DNA of 64,000 bases from positions 682,001-746,000 of the forward strand of contig NZ_CP065856.1 in the NCBI RefSeq assembly GCF_016065055.1, written 5' to 3'. Below the pieces are notes generated by a model. The model had not been told where the DNA came from. It saw only the letters and a program-made list of their open reading frames with translations, and made no database searches. The position numbers and the translations under genes were made by a program. The stretch is from Halosimplex litoreum. Lineage in GTDB: Archaea > Halobacteriota > Halobacteria > Halobacteriales > Haloarculaceae. Positions 8,782 to 17,479 of the stretch are shown here, in pieces (within the stretch, counting starts at the first letter, position 1; each line of letters opens with the position of its first letter).

Positions 8782-9600
8782 ATGGAACACGTCACCGTCC
8801 AGGGTGCCGATATCCCCGCCGTCGGCCTCGGGACGTGGCAGCTCACCGGCGAGGAGTGCTACGAGACGGTCTCGGCCGCCCTCGAACTCGGCTACCGCCA
8901 CATCGACACCGCCCAGCTCTACGAGAACGAACAGGAGGTCGGCCGCGCCCTCGCCGACTCCGACGTGGACCGCGACGACGTGTGGATCACCACCAAGGTC
9001 ACGCCGGGCAACGCCCGCCGCGACGACGTCGTCGAGAGTACCGAGGAGAGCTTCGACCGCCTCGGCGTCGGCTACGTCGATCTGCTCCTGCTCCACTGGC
9101 CCAATCCCCTGGTCTCCTTCCGCGACACCGCCCGCGGCATGGCGGAGTTGCGCGACGACGGCCTGATCAGCCACGCCGGCGTCAGCAACTTCCGCCGCTG
9201 GCGACTCCGCCGCGCCCGCGAGAAATCGACCATCCCCATCCTCGCCGACCAAGTGCGCTTTCACCCCTTCTACACCCACGGGGCGCTGCGGGAGTACTGC
9301 CAGAAGGTCGATACCATGTTGACCGCCTACAGCCCGCTCGCCCACGGCGGCCTCCTCGACGACCCCGTCCTCGCCGAGATCGGCGAGCGCTACGACAAGA
9401 CCCCGGTTCAGGTCGCGCTCCGCTGGGTCACCGGCTTCGAGAACGTCGCCACCATCCCCAAGACCACCTCTCGCGACCATCTCGCCCAGAACATCGAGAT
9501 CTTCGACTTCGAACTCACCGACGACGAACGCGACCGGATCAGCCGTCCCTCCTATCTGAAATCCACCGGTCTGTTCCTCCGCAACGAGATGGGGATCTGA
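8782..9600 (+). CDS. Aldo/keto reductase
   Basis: 272 aa TIM-barrel NADPH-dependent carbonyl reductase, closest in style to 2,5-diketo-D-gluconate reductases. Catalytic tetrad visible: Asp and Tyr in HIDTAQLYENE, Lys in ITTKV and His in LLLHWPNP. Family signature GVSNF and the C-terminal cofactor motif IPKTTSRDHLAQN are present. Physiological substrate unknown. The start MEHVTVQGADIPAVG follows a TATA box at leaderless spacing. Followed by a long repeat region rather than a co-transcribed gene. Confidence 0.92.
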   Translation: MEHVTVQGADIPAVGLGTWQLTGEECYETVSAALELGYRHIDTAQLYENEQEVGRALADSDVDRDDVWITTKVTPGNARRDDVVESTEESFDRLGVGYVDLLLLHWPNPLVSFRDTARGMAELRDDGLISHAGVSNFRRWRLRRAREKSTIPILADQVRFHPFYTHGALREYCQKVDTMLTAYSPLAHGGLLDDPVLAEIGERYDKTPVQVALRWVTGFENVATIPKTTSRDHLAQNIEIFDFELTDDERDRISRPSYLKSTGLFLRNEMGI

Positions 9601-9627
9601 ACGGAAACCGAGAGAGAACCGACTGCG

Positions 9628-9963
9628 GTGGCGCGCGCTGTCGCGCGTGCTCGAACTCTCGTGAGAGCCGCGCGACGTAGCCGTGCGAGGGATGAGCATC
9701 GCAGGCCGCAGGCCGAGAAGCGCAAGAGGCTGGGGAGGTTCGAGGCCATCTGCCGTGCTGTGCGGGGCGGGTGCTGTCGCGGGGCGGGTGCGGTGCGGTT
9801 CCTGGTGGACTGAAAGGGCGAGACGCGCTCGCGTCCAGTGTAGTCGTCTGAGCGACCCCTATCCGCGCGGGCTGTGTGGAGAGCGCGGATATGTCGCTCA
9901 GCGACCGCGAGCGGGTCGAGGGCTTTCATCGCCTGCTGTCGAGTGCGGTCACTGCGGCTCCTA
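9628..9963 (+). repeat. Dispersed repeat, copy A (conserved hairpin element)
   Basis: Non-coding sequence closely similar to two other regions of the window (24826-25206 and 56523-56842, both in reverse orientation). Shared blocks, in order: ggcgcgcgctgtcgcg, gggatgagc, ggctggggaggt, tggtggactgaaagggcgag, cgcgctcgcg, then a strong hairpin at 9848-9901 and gtcgagggctttcatcgc. The hairpin pairs CTGAGCGAC with GTCGCTCAG and TATCCGCGC with GCGCGGATA. Short ORFs across it exist in several frames but lack protein-family features, so I treat it as non-coding. Confidence 0.8.
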
Positions 9964-10180
9964 GCGAGCGGGTCGAGGGCTTTCATCGCCCGCGGTCGAG
10001 TGCGGTCACTGCGGCTCCTAGCGAGCGGGTCGAGGGCTTTCATCGCCCGCGGTCGAGTGCGGTCACTGCGGCTCCTAGCGAGCGGGTCGAGGGCTTTCAT
10101 CGCCCGCGGTCGAGTGCGGTCACTGCGGCTCCTAGCGAGCGGGTCGAGGGCTTTCATCGCCTGCTGTCGAGTGGGGTCGC
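9907..10180 (+). repeat. 57-bp tandem repeat array (five units)
   Basis: Units start at 9907, 9964, 10021, 10078 and 10135; the last is cut to about 46 bp. Each contains gcgagcgggtcgagggcttt followed by a catcgc block and gagtgcggtcactgcggctc. The three middle units are identical; the first and last share a cctgctg variant in place of cccgcgg. The unit is the terminal module of the dispersed repeat in copy A. Because 57 is divisible by three, all frames stay open across it, giving repetitive 19-residue peptides that I regard as artefacts. Confidence 0.92.
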
Positions 10181-10218
10181 TTCTCCAGCGCGCGAAAACG
10201 CTCGTCGATCACGACCGT

Positions 10219-10398
10219 TCACTCACTCTCGGACTCTAACTCCTCGACGCGCTCCTGCAGTTCGTCGATCTCCCGGTCCCGACGGAAGGCGCGCTTCAGG
10301 AAGACGCCGACGAGAAGCACCACGGGAACCGACAAGACGGTCGCGAACAGGAAGATAGTCAGCAACTCCGCGGAGCCGCCAGACTGGAGGGGGACCAC
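10219..10398 (-). CDS. Small membrane protein with C-terminal coiled coil
   Basis: 59 codons from a GTG at 10398. The product has one TM helix (about residues 10-34, LLTIFLFATVLSVPVVLLVGVFL), a basic stretch KRAFRRDR and an acidic heptad tail EIDELQERVEELESESE. The layout suggests a bitopic protein with a cytoplasmic coiled coil. No family recognised. It lies 99 nt downstream of rps7 on the same strand and may be part of that transcript. The start is uncertain because the frame is open back to the rps7 stop, but no other ATG or GTG was seen there. Confidence 0.6.
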   Translation of the reverse strand: MVPLQSGGSAELLTIFLFATVLSVPVVLLVGVFLKRAFRRDREIDELQERVEELESESE

Positions 10399-10497
10399 GG
10401 CCGACGGTGCGAACGGGGACGTGTTAGCGCTTGCGCACTTCGACTCCGGGGACAGCCACGGCTCACGACCGAACGAAGACGGAAAAGCGGAGAGAGA

Positions 10498-11115
10498 TTA
10501 CCGGGCGGCGGCGGCGACGCGTTCCTTCTCCTCTTTCTGGTTGACGGCGTAGGCGGAGACGTCGTCGTTGGCGGCGGAGGCGAGCTGGTTGGCCAGCGCC
10601 TCCTCGGCGTCGGTCGGCGTCTTGAACGAGTCGTTGTAGACGCCCTCGGCGATGAACTTCAGGGCCTGGTCGACGCGGCGCTGGGGCGCGACGTCGACGG
10701 CCTTCGGGACGGAGATGCCACCATACTTCAGGCGAACGGTCTCCTCGCGGGGCGCGCTGTTCTCCACGGCGGAGACGAGGACCTGCACGGGGTTCTCGTC
10801 GGTGCGCTCGTGGACGATGTCGAAGGCGTCGCGCGTGATGCGCATGACCTTCTGCTTGTCGCCGGTGTTCTCTTCGGTCTGCATGAGACGGTTGATCAGC
10901 CGCTCGACGATGCTGATCTCCGACTTCTGGAACTGCTTGCCGGCGTGGCGACCCATCGTGTGGGCGATGGGCGTGACGGTGATGTACCGCTCGGTCGAGG
11001 GGTCGGCGTAGTCGATGTCGGTGACCTCCCACTCGCCGAAGAGCTTGGCGGGCGCGTCCTCGTCGTCTGTCCCGGCCGGGGCGTCCGGTTCGGGCGCTTC
11101 GTCGTCAGCACTCAT
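10498..11115 (-). CDS. rps7: Ribosomal protein uS7
   Basis: 205 aa. Small-subunit protein that nucleates folding of the 16S rRNA 3' domain at the head. Conserved core: TPIAHTMGRHAGKQFQKSEISIVERLINRLM and later NPVQVLVSAVENSAPREETVRLKYGGISVPKAVDVAPQRR. The first 25 residues are an acidic, Ala/Asp/Glu-rich extension typical of haloarchaea. Starts 2 nt after the rps12 stop, so rps12-rps7 form an operon. fusA, often next in archaea, is not adjacent here. Confidence 0.97.
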   Translation of the reverse strand: MSADDEAPEPDAPAGTDDEDAPAKLFGEWEVTDIDYADPSTERYITVTPIAHTMGRHAGKQFQKSEISIVERLINRLMQTEENTGDKQKVMRITRDAFDIVHERTDENPVQVLVSAVENSAPREETVRLKYGGISVPKAVDVAPQRRVDQALKFIAEGVYNDSFKTPTDAEEALANQLASAANDDVSAYAVNQKEEKERVAAAAR

Positions 11116-11117
11116 GG

Positions 11118-11546
11118 TTATCGGACCGGTTTCTCCGCGTTGCCGCGAACGAGTTCGATCATCGAGACGCCGTTGACCTTCTCGACCTTGTAGTTGACAC
11201 CCGAGAGGTCGCCCATCGCGCGGCCCTTCGCGCCGCCGATACCGGCGATGGTGACCTCGTCGTGCTCGTCGATAAAGGAGATGGCGCCGTCACCGGGACA
11301 GAACGCGGTGACCTGCTTCCCGTTCTTGATGAGCTGGACCCGCACGCATTTGCGGATCGCGGAGTTGGGCTGTTTCGCTTCGATACCGACCTTCTCCAGG
11401 ACGATGCCACGTCCCTGCGGCGCGCCCTCGAGCGGGTCGGACTTCTGTCCGAGACCCCGCTCGCGACGCGCGTAGTCGGAGTCGGACCACCGATGCTGTT
11501 GGCGGTCCTTCTTCAGTTTGCGGGCGGCGTATTTGCCGTTCGCCAT
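11118..11546 (-). CDS. rps12: Ribosomal protein uS12
   Basis: 142 aa, the usual archaeal length. Decoding-centre protein with the hallmark [31 protein letters not shown] and the [10 protein letters not shown] loop. Start [20 protein letters not shown] at 11546 matches the family. A TATA-like GCTTAAGTAC lies about 28 nt upstream. In many archaea nusA precedes rps12; here two + strand genes (DICT protein, GT39) separate them, so rps12 needs its own promoter. Confidence 0.97.
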   Translation of the reverse strand: MANGKYAARKLKKDRQQHRWSDSDYARRERGLGQKSDPLEGAPQGRGIVLEKVGIEAKQPNSAIRKCVRVQLIKNGKQVTAFCPGDGAISFIDEHDEVTIAGIGGAKGRAMGDLSGVNYKVEKVNGVSMIELVRGNAEKPVR

Positions 11547-11570
11547 AGTGGCCGTGGGTACCCGACGGAG

Positions 11571-11580
11571 GTACTTAAGC
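11571..11580 (-). promoter_or_regulatory. TATA box of rps12-rps7
   Basis: On the minus strand GCTTAAGTAC, about 28 nt upstream of the rps12 ATG. It lies in the divergent region shared with the DICT-domain gene. Confidence 0.5.
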
Positions 11581-11687
11581 GTCCTCTTTCGGCGCGTGGC
11601 CTGTGACGGTCCCACGTGACCCGTCGACACCGGTTCCATCAGTTCGGGTCGCCGGCGAAGCCGGCGACAGTCCGGACCACACCGGGT

Positions 11688-11693
11688 CTTATA
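11688..11693 (+). promoter_or_regulatory. TATA box of the DICT-domain gene
   Basis: CTTATA about 26 nt before ATG 11717. This spacing favours 11717 over the in-frame ATG at 11708 as the leaderless start. Confidence 0.45.
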
Positions 11694-11716
11694 CCGCTGG
11701 GCGTTCCATGCACGGT

Positions 11717-12544
11717 ATGTCTCGCCCGCTCGACGCGGTCATCGACGACCTCGCCGGCGAACGCCGCGAGCTCGTCGCGGTCAACGCCACCGAGGGCGCA
11801 CCACTCGACGACGTGGTGGCGTATTTCGATCGGTTCAACTTCTCCGACGTGAGCCACGTCGACGACTCGGCGCTTCCCACCGGGGCGCTGTTGGCCACCG
11901 ACGGCGACCGCTGTCTGGGTGCAGTCGACATCGCCGACCTCCACACGTATCTCTTCGATCCCGGCGTCGGAACCGGCCCGCCCGCCGACGCCGATGGCGG
12001 ACCGCACGCGACCGACCCGTCGGACGAGGGGCCCGAGACGGGACCGCTGACAGAGACGGAAGTCACCGGTATCAGGCAGTTCCTCGCCAGACTGGACAAC
12101 CGAGTGTACACGGTCACCGGCGAGACGGTGACGCCGATGGTCGGCGTCTCCCGTCACATCGAACAGCGGGCACTCGCCGCCAGCGAGGGCGCTGTCCACG
12201 CCGGGTTCCAACAGCTCTCCCGGTTGCGTGACAAGCGCCACACGCTGGACACGTACCTCACGCTCGCCGAACGGGGTGTCGACGCAAACCTCTACGGCGT
12301 GCCCGACTGGCGGCCACCGGCTGCCGACGGATTGACCGTCCACGCCGACGACGACGGCGACGTGATCGGTGAGTACTGGCTCGTCGCCGTCGACACCGAC
12401 CGAGGCGGCGGCGCGCTCGTCGCACGCGAGGACGCCCCCGGCACCTACAGCGGCTTCTGGACGTTCCGCCCGTCGCTGGTCGCCGACGTGGTCGACGCGA
12501 TAGAGACCGACGTGCAGCCGCGACTGCGACGGATCGGTGAGTAG
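11717..12544 (+). CDS. DICT-domain sensory protein
   Basis: 275 aa, soluble. Residues about 155-265 resemble the DICT domain (found with diguanylate cyclases and two-component systems): [49 protein letters not shown], then [32 protein letters not shown]. The N-terminal part (residues 1-120) has a separate alpha/beta look with an acidic linker. The ligand is unknown; a small-molecule sensor role is inferred from the family. It is divergent from rps12 and interrupts the ancestral nusA-rps12 linkage. Confidence 0.75.
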   Translation: MSRPLDAVIDDLAGERRELVAVNATEGAPLDDVVAYFDRFNFSDVSHVDDSALPTGALLATDGDRCLGAVDIADLHTYLFDPGVGTGPPADADGGPHATDPSDEGPETGPLTETEVTGIRQFLARLDNRVYTVTGETVTPMVGVSRHIEQRALAASEGAVHAGFQQLSRLRDKRHTLDTYLTLAERGVDANLYGVPDWRPPAADGLTVHADDDGDVIGEYWLVAVDTDRGGGALVAREDAPGTYSGFWTFRPSLVADVVDAIETDVQPRLRRIGE

Positions 12545-12610
12545 CGGACCTCACCGGCGACCCACGGCGCCCCAATCGTGACCGTTCTACGACTGGTTCT
12601 TCCACCATAA

Positions 12611-12617
12611 TTTATTA
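12611..12617 (+). promoter_or_regulatory. TATA box of the GT39-like gene
   Basis: TTTATTA centred about 27 nt before ATG 12641; clear AT-rich island in GC-rich surroundings, leaderless spacing. Confidence 0.6.
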
Positions 12618-12640
12618 CCGCCCGATAGTATGGCGGTGAC

Positions 12641-14269
12641 ATGAGTGTGACAGATACGGTGGCGTCGACACTCCCCGACGGCGTGACGGAGCGAGTGGAC
12701 GACCTGGAGTCGGCCGCGCTGCTGGGTGTGGTCCTCGTGGTCGCGCTGGTGGTCCGTCTCCGCGCGCTGACGGCCGAGAGCCTCTGGATGGACGAAGTGT
12801 ACTCGATCACGTACGCGACCGAGCGCTCGACGCTGGCGATACTGACGGAACTGCCCCTCGAGGACCCGCATCCGCCGCTGTACTACCTGCTGCTTCGCGG
12901 GTGGACCGCGGTCTTCGGCGCGAGCACGGTCGCGACCCGAGCGCTGTCGGTCGTCTTCGGCGTCGCGGCCGTCGGGTTGCTGTTCGCGCTCGGACGGCGC
13001 CTCTACGACCGCGAGACCGCGACCGTCGCGGCGGCGATGCTCGCGCTGTCGGGAATGCACCTCTACTTCTCCCAGGACACGCGGATGTACTCGCTGTACA
13101 CCGCGCTGGCGGTCGCCTCGCTGTACTGGTACGTCCGCCTCGTGTTCGACGGCGACCGCTCGCGACGAACCGCCGCCGGCTACGTCGCGACGACGGTGTT
13201 GCTCGGCTACACGCACGTCTTCGGCCTGTTCCTGGTTCTCGCCCAGAACTGCTATCTGGCGATACACGCCCTCCGAGTCGAGCGGTCGCAGGCGGTCGAA
13301 CTCCTCCGGAACTGGGTCGGGACCCAGGCCGTGACGGCGCTGCTGCTCGGCCCGTTTCTGGCCGTGCTCGGGATGCGGCTGCTGGGCTATCCGCCGTTCG
13401 ACACCGCCTCGCCCACCTGGATCCCCGTTCCCGAGCCGGGGCTGCTCGTCGACACCGTCGCCCGCTACTTCGAGTACGGCTGGCTGTGGGACTCGTGGGC
13501 GATAGGGTTCATCGCCGCCTCGCTCGCGCTCGCCGGCTGGGCACTGGTCAGCGATACCGACCCCGACGAGTTCCCGACCGGACGACTCGACCGACTGCTC
13601 CCGTCGCGGCGGACGACGTTCCTGCTGGTCGTCCTCGTCGTCCCGGTCGTGGTCCCGTTCGCCGTCTCGCTGACGGTCGAACCGATCTACCGGGCGAAGT
13701 ACACCGCCGCGGCGTCGATCGGACTGTTCCTCCTCGTCGCCCGCGGGATCGCCGAACTCCGCTGGACGAACCTCGGCGTCGGCCGTTTCGCCGTCGCGGG
13801 GCTGCTCCTGCTGGCGATGGCCGGCTCCGTCGTCGCGCTCCAGGGCTCGCCACAGAACCCCCAGTGGGAGGACGCGGTCGAGGGCGTCGAGCGACACGGC
13901 GACGACCCGCACATCGTCGTCGTCGGCGGGAACGTGCCCGAGCGGTTCTACCCCGCCGTCCACGTCGCCGGCGAGGAGTCGGCTACCGCCGTCCAGACGA
14001 GTGAGCTCGACACCATCGGGGACGTCGTCGCGGAACGGCACGCACGGGGCGACCAGGTCTGGCTGCTGATCTCGCGGTGGCGGACGAACCGCTCTCAGCG
14101 CCGCGTCATCGGCGACCAGCTCGGTGACCGGGAGTTCCGAACCGACGGGCGACTCGAATACTTCGCTGTCTGGACGCTCCGGATCGGCAACGCCACAGAC
14201 AGCGAGACGACTGCCGGGAGCCGGCAACCGGCTACCGTCCGGACGGACGGCGCCGTCCGAAACGGGTGA
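12641..14269 (+). CDS. GT39-like (GT-C fold) membrane glycosyltransferase
   Basis: 542 aa polytopic membrane protein with about ten TM segments from residue 27 on. The first extracellular loop has ESLWMDEVYSI with the catalytic-type Asp-Glu seen in PMT/ArnT enzymes, followed by DPHPPLYYLLLRGW and SQDTRMYSLYTAL. These enzymes transfer a sugar from a polyprenyl-phosphate donor on the outer face of the membrane. The soluble C terminus (about 440-542) contains a short alpha/beta region. Acceptor and sugar are unknown; S-layer, lipid or archaellin glycosylation are possibilities. Leaderless start supported by a TATA box. Confidence 0.85.
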   Translation: MSVTDTVASTLPDGVTERVDDLESAALLGVVLVVALVVRLRALTAESLWMDEVYSITYATERSTLAILTELPLEDPHPPLYYLLLRGWTAVFGASTVATRALSVVFGVAAVGLLFALGRRLYDRETATVAAAMLALSGMHLYFSQDTRMYSLYTALAVASLYWYVRLVFDGDRSRRTAAGYVATTVLLGYTHVFGLFLVLAQNCYLAIHALRVERSQAVELLRNWVGTQAVTALLLGPFLAVLGMRLLGYPPFDTASPTWIPVPEPGLLVDTVARYFEYGWLWDSWAIGFIAASLALAGWALVSDTDPDEFPTGRLDRLLPSRRTTFLLVVLVVPVVVPFAVSLTVEPIYRAKYTAAASIGLFLLVARGIAELRWTNLGVGRFAVAGLLLLAMAGSVVALQGSPQNPQWEDAVEGVERHGDDPHIVVVGGNVPERFYPAVHVAGEESATAVQTSELDTIGDVVAERHARGDQVWLLISRWRTNRSQRRVIGDQLGDREFRTDGRLEYFAVWTLRIGNATDSETTAGSRQPATVRTDGAVRNG

Positions 14270-14356
14270 CGTCCTGTCGTCGAAACGCGAGCCAGATAAG
14301 TCGGAGATCGCCAGCCGAAAGTCCGAAACGAGAAGTCGAAGTCTGGTCCGACCGCC

Positions 14357-14782
14357 CTACGTCAGTTCGATCTCGTCGACGTCGAAGTGGCGGGCGGCGA
14401 GTTCACGGGCGGCGTCGATGTTGCGGCCGCCTTTGCCGATAGCGGCGCCGCGGTCCTCGTCGGCCACCTCGGCGTAGGCGACGGTGGAGTCGTTCTCGCT
14501 GATGGTGACGTTGTACACCGCCGCTGGCGACAGGGCGCTGGCGACGAAGTCCTCCGCCGTCGGCGCGTCCTCGACGAGCTTGATCTCCCGGTCGAGCTGC
14601 CCTTCGAGCGACTGGACGTGCTGGCCGCCCGGGCCGATGGCCTCGCCCATCTCGCCGGCGGCGACGAGGAAGACCAGCCGGTCGTACTCCTCGTCGACGA
14701 CGCAGTCCCGGGCCGTCGCACCGGTCTCGTCCTCGAACAGCGTGATCAGCCGCATCGCCTCGTCCGAGAGAGTGACGGTCAT
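14357..14782 (-). CDS. nusA: NusA-like transcription factor (archaeal two-KH protein)
   Basis: 141 aa. Archaeal NusA consists only of the two KH RNA-binding domains: GxxG loops appear as GPGGQH (about residue 55) and GKGGRN (about 121). Start MTVTLSDEAMRLITLFEDETG at 14782. The gene begins 13 nt after the rpoA2 stop and is last in the RNA polymerase operon. It is thought to associate with RNAP or rRNA transcription; its precise archaeal role is unsettled. Confidence 0.95.
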   Translation of the reverse strand: MTVTLSDEAMRLITLFEDETGATARDCVVDEEYDRLVFLVAAGEMGEAIGPGGQHVQSLEGQLDREIKLVEDAPTAEDFVASALSPAAVYNVTISENDSTVAYAEVADEDRGAAIGKGGRNIDAARELAARHFDVDEIELT

Positions 14783-14795
14783 GCGTATCGCACCG

Positions 14796-17477
14796 TCAGT
14801 CTGCCTCTTCGGCGCCGTCGCCCCGGCCCGGCGCCATCCGGAGGTCAACGTCGCCGGTGCCCAGCTTGATCGGCTTGCCGACGATGACGTTCTCGGTCAC
14901 GCCGTTGAGGTCGTCGACCTCGCCGTGGATGGCGGCGTCGAGCAGGTGGTTGACCGTCACCTCGAACGCCGCACGCGCCAGGACGGACTCCTTGTTGCCC
15001 GAGATGCCGTGGCGACCGATCGACTCGATGCTCCCGCGGTTGGTCATGATGTCGGCGACGAGCATCAGGTGACGGATGTTCACGTCGTCGAGCCCCTGCT
15101 CTTCGAGCGTGTTCATCGTCTCGTTGATGATCGCTTCCCGGGCGGCCTCGATACCGAGCTGGCGGTGGATCTCGTGGATATTGTTACACGTCGTCCGCGA
15201 GGCGTCCACCCCGTCGAGCCCGAGCACGTCGCCCAGGGCCGACCCCTCGGTGTAGAGGACGAACTCCTCGCCCTCGTCGGTCTCCTCTTTCCGGATGACG
15301 ACCCGGGAGACCTCTTCGATCCCCTTGAAGACGATGTCGCGCAGCTCCTCGACCAGCTGCAGCAGGTCGCGGTAGCTGGGCTCGTCCGGACCGAACTGGA
15401 CCACCGTCGGCGCCGGCGTCTGCACCTCGACGCCCAGCTTCGACTCGATGGTCGAGGCGATGTCGGTGACGACCGATTCGAGGTTGTCGGCGGTCGGCCA
15501 CCGCTCCTCGAGGGTGTCCTCGTTGAGGTCGACCTGGACGAGCATGTCGGCGACGTTCGTCGACACGTCCCCCAGCTGGAGGATCTTCGTCGACTCGATC
15601 CCCCAGACGACCTCGTGCGCGCGTTCGCGCTGCTCGGCGTACTCGTCCTCCAGATGGATCGTCATCATCGGAGTGTCGGGCTCCTTCCGGGCGTCCACCA
15701 GCTCGATGAGCCGGGGCAGCCCCTGGGTCACGTCGATCTCCGCGACCCCCGCGTAGTGGAAGGTGTTCATCGTGTTGTGGGTCACGACGCCCTGTGCGGT
15801 CGTGAACGTCTCCAGCCCCGACACCGAGAAGTCGTAGACGTACTCGTGGTCCGGTTCGACGGTCTCGATTGACTCGATCCGTTCCCAGACCACGTCGCCG
15901 TCGACCGCGCGTTCGAGCGCGGCCAGGTCGCCCGACTCGTCGTCGAGTTCCGCGTCCATCTCGGCCACGAGCTTCGAGAGGCGGTTGCGCCCGATACGCT
16001 GGCGCTGGTGGGCGCTGTTGACCTGTCGCGACGGGATACCGGCGTCCGAAGCGGCCTCGACGAGCGAATCGCCGAAATTGGGGATCTGATCCGTCGCGTC
16101 CGGACCGTCGGTGTCGACCGTCTCTGCGACCGCGTCGAGTTCGTCGCCGCGCTCGCCGACCATTTCGACCCGCTCCGCGAACGCAGGTACGTACTTGGTC
16201 GGGATCCGAAGCGTCGTCGACTCGTCCTGCTCGCCGAAGGTCGCGTACACGTCGAACCGACCGAGCAGGAGTGCGACGCCTTCGGTCAGGTGCCGCGAGG
16301 TCGAACTCGCTCGGACGGCGTTCTCGGAGACGTTTCCGTCGCCGCTGAAGTACCCCGAGAGCAGTCCTCGGACGAACGAGCGCGGCGCCCCGAACGCGAA
16401 GTCGGGAACGGTCTTCTCGCCGTTGTCGTAGCAAGCCGCGTGCAGGAAGTCAGCGAGAACCTTGCCGTTGACGCGGATATCGTGGCCGTCAGCGAACCCG
16501 CTCTCGTTGTCGTACTCGTTGGTCGAGAGGTCGAACCGGTCGGCGAACGACCGGACACGCTCCTGGAACGTCTCGTCGACGTTCGACACGGAGACGTAGT
16601 AGTCGGTACCGTTCCCCTCCGCGAGGAAGGCACCGACGAAGAAGCCGGTCTCCCGGTCGAGCGGGAACCGCTCCGGCAGACCGGTCGTTCCCTGAACGGG
16701 GTAGACCGCGTTCTCGTCCAGCTCCCCGTCTTCGAGCGCGGCGCGCTTGTTGCGGATCTGGTCGGATCCTCCGGGTTGCTCGGCGACCGCTCCGCCGTCG
16801 GTCAGCGTCGACGTGTACCAGTACTCGTCCCCAGGGAGGTGTTCGCGAAGATCGACGGTGTCCGGTCCGTCGCCGTCGTACGAGCGGACGACCGGCAGCC
16901 AATCGCCCGCTTCGAGTTCGTCGCCCGCGACGGGGACGACTTCGTTGTCCCGCCGGGTCACGAACGAGTGGGACTTCGTCGCCCGGATGTCGCGACCGGA
17001 TTCCAGGTCGAACCGAAGCAGTTCGTCTGGTGCGTCGTGGCGGCTCACCTGCTCCAGCGGCTTCCATTCGACGCGTTCGTCGGCGCGGAGCGAGAGCACT
17101 TCCATGCCCTCGGGTGCCGAGATGACCTCGTGGCCCTCCACGTCTGTCGTCTCACGGACTGCCGCGAGGCCGTCGACGAGCGACCCGATCTCCGTCACGT
17201 CGGTCTCGCCGCTGCGCCGGACGACGACTCGTTCGTCGTACGGCACGGACATCTGCGTCCCCGGTTCCCCGATGGACTGGGCGCTGACAGTCCCGACGGG
17301 GTCGAGCGGGTCGACGCGCGTGTCGACGTACTTGCTCTCGACCGCCTTCGCGATGTCGTCGACCTGTTCGAGCGTCAGGTCACCGCGGGATTCGAGCCGC
17401 TCGTAGACGTCGTCTTTCAGTCGGCGCGGCAGCTCGGTGTCCTCGACCAGGGCCCGCACGTCCTCGGTGATCTCCAT
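14796..17477 (-). CDS. rpoA2: RNA polymerase subunit A'' precursor containing an intein
   Basis: 893-residue precursor. Residues 1-76 and 569-893 are the exteins (401 aa after splicing, normal for RpoA''); residues 77-568 are an intein. The N-extein ends SIGEPGTQM and the C-extein resumes [13 protein letters not shown], so the insertion splits the trigger loop, the mobile catalytic element of the polymerase. The remaining C-extein has the expected jaw/cleft sequence ([65 protein letters not shown]). It follows rpoA1 with a 2-nt gap. Functional polymerase requires protein splicing. Confidence 0.96.
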   Translation of the reverse strand: MEITEDVRALVEDTELPRRLKDDVYERLESRGDLTLEQVDDIAKAVESKYVDTRVDPLDPVGTVSAQSIGEPGTQMSVPYDERVVVRRSGETDVTEIGSLVDGLAAVRETTDVEGHEVISAPEGMEVLSLRADERVEWKPLEQVSRHDAPDELLRFDLESGRDIRATKSHSFVTRRDNEVVPVAGDELEAGDWLPVVRSYDGDGPDTVDLREHLPGDEYWYTSTLTDGGAVAEQPGGSDQIRNKRAALEDGELDENAVYPVQGTTGLPERFPLDRETGFFVGAFLAEGNGTDYYVSVSNVDETFQERVRSFADRFDLSTNEYDNESGFADGHDIRVNGKVLADFLHAACYDNGEKTVPDFAFGAPRSFVRGLLSGYFSGDGNVSENAVRASSTSRHLTEGVALLLGRFDVYATFGEQDESTTLRIPTKYVPAFAERVEMVGERGDELDAVAETVDTDGPDATDQIPNFGDSLVEAASDAGIPSRQVNSAHQRQRIGRNRLSKLVAEMDAELDDESGDLAALERAVDGDVVWERIESIETVEPDHEYVYDFSVSGLETFTTAQGVVTHNTMNTFHYAGVAEIDVTQGLPRLIELVDARKEPDTPMMTIHLEDEYAEQRERAHEVVWGIESTKILQLGDVSTNVADMLVQVDLNEDTLEERWPTADNLESVVTDIASTIESKLGVEVQTPAPTVVQFGPDEPSYRDLLQLVEELRDIVFKGIEEVSRVVIRKEETDEGEEFVLYTEGSALGDVLGLDGVDASRTTCNNIHEIHRQLGIEAAREAIINETMNTLEEQGLDDVNIRHLMLVADIMTNRGSIESIGRHGISGNKESVLARAAFEVTVNHLLDAAIHGEVDDLNGVTENVIVGKPIKLGTGDVDLRMAPGRGDGAEEAD
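15774..17249 (-). mobile_element. LAGLIDADG intein within RpoA''
   Basis: 492 residues, from Ser1 ([12 protein letters not shown]) to a C-terminal VVTHN followed by Thr+1. The splice residues Ser1, penultimate His, terminal Asn and Thr+1 are intact, and a block-B TKSH (precursor 167-170) is present. Two LAGLIDADG-like helices are visible: [11 protein letters not shown] (about 279-289) and [13 protein letters not shown] (about 369-380). A homing endonuclease is therefore present and may be active. Codon usage resembles the host, suggesting long residence. Confidence 0.93.
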
Positions 17478-17479
17478 GG

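Noticed and set aside
9552-10157. 201-aa minus-strand ORF with 19-residue repeats (MKALDPLARSRSDRTRPRA type)
   Set aside because: It is a translation of the 57-bp tandem array and the dispersed non-coding element; the same DNA is open in other frames too, and it overlaps the 3' end of the aldo/keto reductase.
9907-10180. CRISPR array
   Set aside because: Units are contiguous 57-bp repeats without unique spacers, and no cas genes are present.
14484-15872. 462-aa + strand ORF opposite nusA/rpoA2
   Set aside because: Antisense to rpoA2 and nusA, no recognisable domain.
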